DNA from: Ilyonectria destructans
Taxonomy: Eukaryota > Ascomycota > Sordariomycetes > Hypocreales > Nectriaceae
Direction: 5' to 3'
NCBI GenBank assembly: GCA_020740775.1
Contig: JAHEWK010000036.1
Span: 186,001-250,000, forward strand
DNA: 64,000 nt
Part shown: positions 19,596 to 29,300 of the stretch, piece after piece
Layout: the number at the start of each line of letters is the position of its first letter
Numbering within the stretch: position 1 is the stretch's first letter
Program-made: the position numbers and the translations under genes
The notes under the pieces: model-generated
Database searches by the model: none
Told to the model about the DNA's origin: nothing
What the model saw: only the letters and a program-made list of their open reading frames with translations

Positions 19596-22381
19596 CTATT
19601 TATTTTGGCCTGTACGCTCTTTAAGTTGCTTAAAAAGCCAATCTAATGAGTGTTGCCCTCTCTCCTCGTCCAGCTGTCTCGCCGACTCATCTTCTGACCA
19701 GCCGTTTGCCTGTGACCGAGAGACCACCTCATCGACGATCCGTTTGCGAGTAGAAAAGAGTTGCCTCTCATTACGTAGCCGCCACTGTGAGCGCCATCGC
19801 TTCTCTAACGCGTCAACCGAGTCCATATAGCCTGCTAGGCCATGTCTCCAGAGCCTCACGAGATCTCTGACTGTACGAATAGTACGTGGGAATCCGATCT
19901 GTGGAGGTAACTCTGTTGTTGTCGTGATGGCCGTTGGGGCTCTGGTAGCTGCCGGGGCTCTGGTCTCTGGGGATGAAGACTGCCTTCGTTGTGAGGACGT
20001 TGGAATACCTTCTTGTTGTTCGTATCGAACAGTCTGACGATGTGTTCTGCCGAAAGGGCTGATAGTTGTGACTATAGTGATCTCAGCCTTGTTGCGTTCT
20101 TGGATCTCGTCTTTCAGCCTCGTGACTTCTGCCTTAAGAGATAAAACCTCCGCCTCTACAGTCTTCTTTAGACTATAGATTCCAGCCTCAACTCCACGGA
20201 CTTTCTCTGCAATTGCAGGTATTGCCTTCTGGATTAACTCGGCCTGGCTATCCTCACGAGACTCCTCAGAGGCACGTAAGACGCTTGCAGCAAAGTCTTT
20301 GTACTCATCGGTCTTGAAGATGGGATCTTTGAATATAGGATGGTTAGGGAAATCGCGTGCGAGAAAAGGAGCATCTTGCAGCAAAACTACTCGTAACCAT
20401 CCTAATAGCTCAATAAAAGCACCTGTAGCTTTATTCTCGAAGACTTCAGCCATCTCGTGACTAGAGTCTTTGAAGGCTTGGAACCAAAAGTCAGCCTGAG
20501 GCCAAATTTGAGAACGTAGCCAAGCCGAGGGCAAGACCGTGGAGCGTGAAATGAAGTAACTGCCAGCCCATTCTGGCGAGAAGTCGGCAGAGGCTCTCAT
20601 GAACGCGTAGGGTAGCGATGTGAGATAACAGCCTATCATTGAGTCTCCCATATTCCATCTGCTAGCACGTCTAATCTAATAATAAGTTAATAGTGTTACC
20701 AGAGTCAGAGGGAGGTTACCTACTTGTGCCTCAGGAACGCCAGCCATATCGGCATTTTGTGTAGCAGCAACACGAGGTGCATGACTAGCCTTAGAGGTCT
20801 TAATGCCGACATGGCTATATAGACGACGAGTCCACGCGTGGCTTGTTTGATATGAGAGTTCTGCTATATAATTATAAGCTGCAAAGACTTGTAAATAAGA
20901 AGACAATCTAACTTACCTGTTGGTCTGTCTTTCTGTTGTCGTAATATCTTAATATTATACCATTTCTCGGGACGCGAGAAGTCCGGAAATGGCTCTCTTT
21001 CAACCTGCTAACAAAAAAACAGCCAGAAAGCGAGTTGGCCAACCAAACAAGCATAAGGGTCACGATGTCTCAAGCAAGCCCCATACTCGATTCGGCCGTT
21101 CTGGTTAGTTTTGTCGGAAAACTTGCGTCGCACTTCAGATGACTTGATCGTGTGTATTGTGTCTGTTCTCTCCGTTGCCCCTATTGTGATCGCTTGAGTG
21201 TATATCTGTCGACTAAAAGTGGGGTCCTGAGGTATCTGCCCCAATAGGCGGTCTCGACCCTGGAGGTCACCACATGACCACCCGATCAGATGCTTTGTAC
21301 ATGATCCAATCTAACAGATCCAATCTAACAAGTTTTGCCTTGATTCATAACCACAACAAAGGCGTAGGTTGGATTGTTGTGAACCTGGACGCCCTCGTTA
21401 GGACACTCGAGACAGAAGCAGTCGGCCAACTCAATAGGCCTCCGGTTGCTTGATCGTAACAACATGTGGTTGCCGAAGAGAAAATCCACGGAAGTACGCA
21501 GTCCACACGCCTTCTCCTTCAATCCCCAAGCACAACGAGTATGCTCTGGTATTTTGGCAGGCGAGTATGCATCTTTAATCGTGCCTACCATACGGTCTGC
21601 CCACTCTTCACGTCCTTTCTCGTGAGTCTGTCGCAGAAGATAGCGATAAATAGCCTTGTTTGCAAAGCCACGTGGATGTGGCGATGGATTTAACATCTGG
21701 CCATTTATTCTCCTCGTTCGTTGCTCTGCCCAGAGTCTCGTAATGGCGTTGCCGTACGTCCTCACGGTGTTGAATTTGAGCGTGAGTGCGGATTTGCATG
21801 GCTCCTCTTCATCTTCTGATGTCAGATCGATCTTATCCACGGCCGTTTTGACGTCAACGGTGATACAGCTGTCATCTGGAGCTGAAGCGCCAGCAGGGTC
21901 GTCAACAGAGGTCGTCTTGGCCTTGTTGGCCTTGCGTTCAGCCACGCCTTCGGCCCAGCGTTTTCTCTCATTTTTCGCTCGAGATCCAGTCTTAGGTGCC
22001 CTGCTGACGACTTTCTCGTCGAGAAACCATACCAATTTGCCCTCATCCACCAGGTCAGCTGGCAGAACGCCTCCCTGGTTGTACAGCTTAGGCCAGTCTG
22101 GAGGGATAGACGGGAATGCTTTCTCTGCACACCATTCCTGGATATAAGTTAGCAATATGATTCGTCTTGCAGTTAAATTATAATAAATAAGCAGCTGTAT
22201 ATGTGGTGGTGTATGTAAGTTGCCTCCATACCTTCCACTCCTTCTGGGGACGCGTATACGTGCGACGCGTATTCTGTGGCTGCGTCTTATCTTTATCAAT
22301 TAAATAATAGTTGGTCGCGTTCTCAACTGCCTTAAGAAGCTCAAAATCTTCGCGTTGGGCTATTTTAAATGGGTTGGTCAA
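19596..22381 (-). pseudogene. Crypton tyrosine recombinase, broken
   Basis: Exons correspond to those of Crypton-1. Exon 1 is 22381..22232, exon 2 starts at 22137 after a 94-bp intron, an H-x-x-R exon reads SHAPRVAATQNADMAG (about 20730-20880), and the last exon is 20675..19596 with the nucleophile Tyr in GCYLTSLPYAFMRA. The catalytic Arg lies in LLRSSNRRPIELAD. The C-terminal GCR1_C-like domain reads VRDLVRLWRHGLAG. The frame is cut at 21107-21335 by a 219-bp solo LTR plus 5-bp duplication (224 nt); removing these restores the phase exactly. A second lesion is an in-frame TAG at 21010-21008 where Crypton-1 has a Trp-containing segment (WRWQ). A TGG to TAG change is the transition type that RIP produces. 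The gene cannot make a full recombinase. Confidence 0.8.
21112..21330 (+). repeat. Solo LTR (219 bp) inside Crypton-2
   Basis: Begins TGTCGG, ends CTAACA (TG..CA ends), and is flanked by the 5-bp direct repeat AGTTT at 21107-21111 and 21331-21335. The last 14 bp (GATCCAATCTAACA) are tandemly duplicated. No internal retroelement remains, so it fits LTR-LTR recombination. The strand is arbitrary. It is unrelated to the 168-bp Ty3 LTR. Confidence 0.75.
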
Positions 22382-22756
22382 CGAAAATGGTGATATTTTT
22401 GCTCAGTGTTGTATGACGTGGTTAGTGTTGGTGTTGGTTGCACACAGAATACTCGAAAGAAATCGCGACCTGAAGGGCACCACCGGGGTCGGGCCTTCAA
22501 AAACGCGTCGAAAAGTCGATTCACTGTGGTCATCCCTGTCATCTAAAGCCGGAAACGAAGGTCCAGACCTTCTGTTTGTATGGGTTTTTTTGGTGCGGCC
22601 GCGTGGGGCCGGATGACAGAGCCCCCCTGCAGATGACAGTCATGCCCCGTTTTGGCCTGCGATACCTCATGTATCCACATGTAATATTAGGACCCATAAC
22701 TCCGCACGTGACCCCCTTTCTGTTCAACAGCTTCCTGATACCCCAACGTCCATTTT

Positions 22757-23103
22757 TGACCTTTGATAAAACTGCACATTTGACAAAACTGGGATTTTAG
22801 TAAAACTGGGCCTTTGACAAAACTGAACGTTTGACGAAACTGGACGTTGACTAAAACTGGATATTTGACTAAAACTGGAGCTTTCTAAAACTGGAGCCTT
22901 GACTAAAACTGGAAATTTGACTAATTTGACTAAAACTGGGGCTTTGACAAAACTGGACGTTTGACTTAAACTGGACATTTGACTAATTTGACTAAAACTG
23001 GGCTTTGATAAAACTGGGACGTTTGACGTTTGACAAAACTGGACGTTTGACTAAAACTGGCGCTTTGACTAAACTGGCGCTTTGACTAAGTCGGACGTTT
23101 GAC
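22757..23103. repeat. Minisatellite, ~18-bp TTTGACTAAAACTGGACG units
   Basis: Degenerate tandem array of about 18-bp units (TTTGACTAAAACTGGACG and variants with A/G and indel changes), running directly into the 15-bp GAACAGAAGTGGAC units at the edge of repeat copy B. The small minus-strand ORF over it is a by-product of the array. Confidence 0.9.
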
Positions 23104-24486
23104 GAGACTAAGTGGACTGAACAGAAGTGGACAGATGGACAGAAGTGGACAGATGGACAGAAGTGGTCCATACCTGATTTAATATATAAAGCGAGTCACA
23201 GCACTCAATGCAAAGTACCTTCTACGCTCAATCACATCATGGGTCGTGTTCATTATTGTGCAACTATCGCTAAGTCAGACAACAATGGTCAACCAGTTGT
23301 CCTGCTCATCAATACTAGAAAGCTAGGCCCAATATGATATAAATAAGAATCAGGAATAGGAAATATGTTCAGTTGACCAATCCAGACTAAGGCCAGTCGA
23401 TCTCAAGTGAATAGGAACAAAGTAGACGCTGCTATCATAAACTTTAATGTTTTTAGGATATTGCGGCGAGGGACAGCAGCTTGAGCAAAATGTCTTTAAG
23501 TCTAAAGTAAGCCGCACCTACCTATCAATCCCTGTCAATTCCGGTGTGCATCCATATTAAGTCTATGTTACTTTCTATGCCAAGTCTAATGCATAACGTT
23601 TACTGTTAGAAGTGTCCCTACCCTATACCTATGAGTTCAAATCGGAAGTCTACAAAGACTATACAGATACCACCTGTTGCTAGGAGGGTGCTGTAGGTAT
23701 TTATTTGGGCGGCGGAATCGAGAGAAATTAGTCTTCTTGTGACTAGGATTCGCTTCTATTGCACAAGGTGACTTGTTCTAGCATCTGATTCTGGTCTCGA
23801 CGAGACGCACTCGTAAAACCCGTCATCTCAACACTAGCCACGACGAGCGGCTATTTCACCTCTTCGGCTTTTCATAGCAAACTCATCTGATTATAACCTG
23901 CGGAGTTCATCCTTCCAGCCGAGGATGTCCCCTTAACCTTTGTTTGTTCATTCATTTTCCCTCTAGTAGCTTTTATACGTATGGACCGCCTAGATGTTAT
24001 TCAACTTCTCGGTTCAGTCAATTCTGTTGATTTCATCGTTATCTCTAGAGCTGGTGTGGTATCGCTGCAGGGCTGACGATTCAATTCAGATCGCCTTCGC
24101 AGTTGGGAAGCGCAAACTTGAAAATAATTTGATTGACCGTCAGGGGCAGAGATTTTGGGTTTGTCTAAACCTGGAGTACACCATACACTTAGAATTAGGA
24201 GCTGACCAGCGGACAGGGATCACATCTCTCTACAGTGGTTAGATGGTCCACCATTCTGGATGATTAGGTCCGGGTTGAGGGGATTAATTTACAAACCACC
24301 AATACATCTCATGCTAACCGTCTTACCCGTTTTAGAAGTCGGACGAGCTCGATGGGATTGGAGATCTACGGTAGGGGATTACGGGTTGGAGACGGTGAGA
24401 GCGCAAACTGGATCCGTTTGAATCACGGCGGGTAAGGTACGCTGACCATTCCGTTATGTCAAATTCTGACTCCACATTAGCCAATG
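23104..24486 (+). repeat. Unclassified dispersed repeat, copy B (~1.4 kb)
   Basis: Second copy of the repeat at 16777-18269, in the same orientation, about 6.3 kb further on. It has the TATA-like block at 23183-23192 and the same series of landmarks. It lacks about 25 bp near 23417 and several smaller pieces relative to copy A. Confidence 0.8.
23239..23337 (+). other. Short conserved ORF, 32 codons (copy B)
   Basis: Counterpart of the ORF at 16979-17086. It starts MGRVHYCATIAK and ends NTRKLGPI before TGA. The length difference is a 9-nt in-frame indel. Function unknown; coding status unproven. Confidence 0.3.
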
Positions 24487-25250
24487 AAATCAAGAAGTGG
24501 AGATCATGTCAATTCTCAACCTTGAGGGCCGCGCCTCTTCAGAATACATTTGCATAACCGAGCGTTCAGAGCAGAGGGAGGGCGTCCTAGTAATGGCAGA
24601 CCTTGTTGCACAACCCCTTGCACCTCTGATAACTCACGGTACAACCTTACTGTAGGTATGAGGCTATCTGCCTCTTCATAATTAGAATTTGTTGCCTGCA
24701 TAGCCTCAACTACACCGGGGAAACCACTGAAAGTAGACATCCCCGCTACACATGTGAGTTACTCCCCAAACCTAGTCAGCCCCCTATCCTGAAGCTATGC
24801 CCAGTATGGATCGATACAACTGATGTGGCAGTGTGGCATCATAGTTCCCCTATCAGGCACTCTTGGTTCCCTAAGCATCTTCCTGTACAGAGAGGTGGGT
24901 GCCTCCTTGTTACGGATATCGGCATCCCCGGGCTTGCTTAGACAGAAGCCTTGGAATGACGGACTCAGAGTCTAATTCAGCCTGTAGCTCGACGGTGGTG
25001 GGTTACAATATTCGTCGCCTACCATCTTCTTTCAACACGACCTCCTCAAAAATTGAGAACTTGACGCCACTAGTCAGGCACGAGATGTTGGCCAAGGCAG
25101 TCTCAGGCTAAGGTGATGACCCTGCATCGGCTTCCCCGAAGTCTGCCTCGCCTCTGAGTTCTCCCTCGTTCCACAGCGTCATGATCCCTCGTGGTGCCCA
25201 CTGTTAGTGGCCAGGATAAGTAGCACAAACAAGCTGGGTTTCCCGGCGAG
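24487..25250. other. Pre-insertion upstream region of the DNA ligase gene
   Basis: No supported gene; only ORFs of about 70 codons. Because the Ty3 element inserted at AGTCC (25251), this stretch is the sequence originally lying upstream of the ligase promoter at 38304 onward. Confidence 0.5.
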
Positions 25251-25255
25251 AGTCC

Positions 25256-25423
25256 TGTGACGGTACAAGAGCACGAACGAGGTCAGGTGCGACTTGGGTA
25301 AAATGATTGTTTACAAGGAGAGAAAGAGATTCCTAAGGAAAGCTCTGACTTAAGCTATTTACACAATATTCATAAAGTGAGACTATTCATAAAGTATGAA
25401 AGTCACATGATCGTTCCCTCACA
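25256..25423 (-). repeat. Ty3 3' LTR (168 bp)
   Basis: TGTGA..TCACA ends form a 5-bp inverted repeat. Identical to the LTR at 38131-38298, which indicates a recent insertion. Confidence 0.95.
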
Positions 25424-25633
25424 TATGGTCTCCCCTTACTGGTGACGCGCGCTTTCGCACGCTGATGCCCTGAAACGCCACGAAAGTTTGCTGAGCCATC
25501 CATCTAGGAGAAGAGGTCAAATCGTCAGCATCTACCCAGAAGTAAAGCAGCAAGCGAATTGGCCAGAATCCATTTGCGGCTTTCCTGCTAAGATCAACGA
25601 TGCGATCTCTATTCGGGATGTTATCCTTCGATC

Positions 25634-26282
25634 ATGGCCACCTGCCCAGTTCGCTTTGAATTCCACTGTGAAAGGGCTCCCGCGAAGCTCAAATACGTTC
25701 ACAATATTCCCCGCAGTCTTGTCACCGCCGATGCCCAATCCGCACAAGAACACGCTGGGTATATCAATCGCTTTGTGGATGCACTACGGCCCATCATGAA
25801 AGAGCATGAAGCTGCCTGTCGCGCAGCCTCAAATACTCTATGCGGAAATTGTGGCTCGCCCACTGTGACAGTCTTGCAGACCCCCATGTCCTGGCTTCAC
25901 ATTGTGGAGGATCCTTTCGTTGCTATATGGGCTAATCCGGTATGCGGGAAAGGCGAATGCGAAATCCAGATACGGAAGCAAGTCGAGGACATGATGTCCG
26001 TGGTTGTACGAGAGGGTCAGGGACGAGGAGCTTCGGAACCTAGCGCCTCTATGGAAATTATGTCTTGCAAGATATGTGGGAAGACGGAAGCGACCAAGAG
26101 ATGTGGGCGATGCAAAGTTGTGGCATACTGTGGGAAAGAGCACCAGAAGGCGGACTGGAAGGTGCATAGGAAGATTTGCGTTTCCAAGGACGGGAAAGCA
26201 ACTGAGAAAGGTATGTCCTCTGGGGCGAGCGAGGTTATGCATAGAATTAATATTTGCTACTACAGAGATGCTACAGAGCTAG
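25634..26282 (+). CDS. MYND zinc-finger protein carried by Helitron-1
   Basis: Two exons, join(25634..26210, 26266..26282), encode 197 residues. The 55-bp intron is GTATGT..CTACAG. The C-terminal MYND finger at about residues 148-185 reads CKICGKTEATKRCGRCK, then YCGKEHQKADWKVHRKIC, with all ligands present. The N-terminal part begins MATCPVRFEF and has further paired cysteines (CGNCGSP, CGKGEC). MYND fingers mediate protein-protein contacts, often in chromatin regulators; this small protein has no SET or other catalytic domain. It converges with RepHel, whose stop is about 20 bp away. It is homologous along its whole length to the protein at 60259-60831 in Helitron-2. Since everything between the two LTRs arrived with the Ty3 element or later, I infer it is Helitron cargo. 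Confidence 0.8.
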
Positions 26283-26301
26283 ACCGAGGTCATGACGTGA
26301 A

Positions 26302-29300
26302 TCACTCCTTTTGTTCGACTGTAGTACAGCTAGGGACTCTTGAATCTTCAAGCCATGTAGCAATTGTTTCCTTCTCAAGCTCTTGCAGTCTCTGCATTTC
26401 AGTTAGTAACCGAGGATCAGGTCCGAATTGGAGGTCTTTCATGTCGATCTTCTGCAGGAGATGAAGGCCTTCGGAGGATCGAAGTCTGGATAGCTGGACA
26501 TATGTCGAGCAAAACTTCCTGTGACGGTCTTGTCCCCGTATGGTAGGGTCATCTCTGATGTCGAGGATCGCAGCTGTGAGGGTCGAGCCTTGTACCTTGT
26601 AGTCGGTGAGGCAGAAGGCCGGGCACATTGGAACTTGTTTTCTTCGCACAGAGTAACCTTTCAGGGTAATAGACCGCTCTAATGGGAACACGGGCGTGAC
26701 TGAAGATTCCAGGCCTTCGAATCCACACGCTTTTGACTTGTCATGTCTAAGTATAATACATGCAGGAGGTCTGGTACACATGACATAGAGGTCGTCGATT
26801 TGAAAGAATTCGGCTAATTGGAAGGCGTTAGATAGGCCCGCCGCTCTTTATGGGGACGCAAACTTGCCGGTCGGATCCACCCCGACGCCTATAGCAGTTC
26901 CTGCGGCTCCATTGACCTGCCCTATAAGTGTACAGGCGTTGGTTAATATTACTGCAGGCATATTTGGCGTATATAAAAAGAGTCCAGGGAAGGGAATCTT
27001 CGTGCCCTGGTCCGGCAGCTGAAGCAAGCTATCGGCACGGAGTCGTAAATTCATCGTCCCGGTGGATTTGGTTCGCGTATGGAGCGCAGGGAAGACATAG
27101 ATTTTTTGGGATCGGCTGTGCGCGAATAGCTCCATCCGAATACGATTCACCTGGTGTCGAAGAGAGTTCAGCTTGACGACGGTGGTCGTATCCTCCAGTT
27201 GAGGTGCGGCGAGGGATGTGATAACTTTGGAGTTGAGGAGAGCCAGGTCATCTTCTGTTAGTGTCGCCGCCCTTGCTCGGGACAGGAAGTCTCGGAACGA
27301 GGCGTCTTCTGATTGCCTCATCTGCTCATTCAAAATAATGACTTGTTTGAACTGATGCCAGATCAGTCGGCCATTCTCGTCTTCATTGTTGCCGGTTCTA
27401 GGCTCCTTCCATAGTGCTGGGCCCCGAACAGGCGGGAACTGGAAGAAATCACCCATGAGGATGACGATGGGCAGTCCGCCGAAGAAGTCAGTCGACGTCC
27501 TGTCGAGGGATCGGGCAATTTTGCAGTGGTTATCAACCATGCTGAGCGTGCTGAGATCCACCATGCTCACCTCATCGATGATCATGATTGTCTTGCGGGA
27601 CCAGAGCCTTCTCACACGAGGCTTCATGGCCGAGCCTCGCGAGCGATTAATGGAGATCCCCAGAGACGTGTGGTATGTGTTCCCGCCGATGTTATCGGCT
27701 GCGGCACCGGTCGGAGCCATGAGAATGACCTCGTCTTTGCGTCTGATGAGATCCATCCCAGCCACGATCCCCTTGATAACCTGGCTCTTACCTACGCCGC
27801 CTTCGCCTCCAACGTAAAGGAGGGTCTGCTGCCGCTTCGACGTATCATAGGCAGGATCCCCCCAGGCCAGCGCTTCGGATAGCACCCTCTCCACGACTAG
27901 CCGCTGTTTTCTATTAAGGGGAACATGCTCACTGAGTATTGAAGCGAGAGACGCGCCGGTGGGTTTCTCGCCAACTTGACACTGGCGATCTGCGACGGCG
28001 GGAATCATGTCTAATCCAGTTAACACGGGATGTATGATGCCATTCCCGATTTCTAAATTAAAATCGTCAAACTCAAAGCCAGAGCCCGTTGCGGCCGGAG
28101 TCGTAATCCCTTTCTCGCCAAACTTGGCGAGGCTTTTCAGGCGACTCTCCCAACCATGGAGCGTGGATGATGGGAGGAACCTGAGGCTGGAGCTCTCATA
28201 TGCCGGGGTGTTGGAGATAATGAGTGGCCGAAGGTTCTGCATCAACAGACCCTGAGTACGGGTTGTTCCGCGGGCCAATGCAGGGATACGTCGTCCAGTC
28301 ATGAGGGCCTCTCGATCCCACGCTTTAGTAATAGAGTGGTAGGCTGCGATCAACGTCTCCGCGCTAAAACTCTCATCTCGAGTGTGGAAGAATTCTTCGT
28401 CTTCTTCGATATCGGAGCCAAAATATACAGGCTCCACGTCGTCAGCATCGGGGTCAAGTGAGTGGCCGGCATGGTCTGCTGACTTCCACAACTTTGAATC
28501 AATTTCGCAGTCTTCCTTAGACTTCCGCAGCAGCTCAATGTTCGCCGCAAAGCATCGATTATGCGGCGGGAGCGTAGGCTCTACCGCCGCCCATACTTGA
28601 GCGCAGGCATCCCGCGTCGTCGCGTACCGTCGGAAGAGAGATAACAAGTTGTCCCAGGGAACAAATAGCCCCAACAATATCTCTGCCATGTCGTTCACGA
28701 TCGCCGCCGTTTTCGGGTGGCCCCCGGGGACGGAGTCTTCTGCGGCTTGGAACTCGGTCAGCTGTCCGTTGAAGGCGACCGTGGCGACCTGGGATGGCGT
28801 GCGAGCTAGACGCTGAACATGTGTGGCACACCTGGGGTGGTTTGGGTCATACTCCACGTCCTCTGCGATAGCCTCACGTATATACATGGTCCGTACGAGC
28901 ATACAGTATTCAAACAACGCCAAAGGAGCCAGGTGCGGGCCACGCCATTTATAGTTGTCAAATATGCTGACGGGAGCCGTGTCCCCGGCTTCATATGCGC
29001 AGAGTTCTTCCCCCATAGGGCCAGAGGAGTTAGCGCCTGCAGGGCTGCCTGGCTGAACGATTGCACGCACATACCGCCTCAACCACCAGAGGTTTACCCG
29101 GACGAAGTTGTAGTTGATCGTGTAATAGGTCGGTAGCCGGAGCAGAGTGCTGGCGACCTGGACCCCGCTAATCTCGCGGTCATGGGAGAGGGTGTTGAAG
29201 CAGCGCAACGCAAAATTGTCCATACCCTTCTCTCGAAGTCGTACGTCTGTGGCTGTTGGCGGCTCAGCAACCTTCGCCCTTTCAATGGACTGTTTCAACA

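Larger units (their letters stand above)
19061..22616 (-). mobile_element. Crypton-2 (inactive)
   Basis: Boundaries are approximate. They are set by a pair of similar direct blocks: TTTTGGGTGCG..CGGATGAC at 19061-19085 and TTTTTTTGGTGCGG..CGGATGAC at 22585-22616. The encoded recombinase is homologous to that of Crypton-1 but has a nonsense codon and an inserted solo LTR. The 19100-19595 part has no gene and is taken as the element's 3' non-coding region. Confidence 0.5.

Noticed and set aside
17665..24242. ORFs 17665-18012 and 23994-24242 in the two repeat copies with similar C-terminal ends
   Set aside because: Many of the differences change the amino acid, and the N-terminal parts are out of register, so similarity follows from the DNA repeat rather than from coding constraint.
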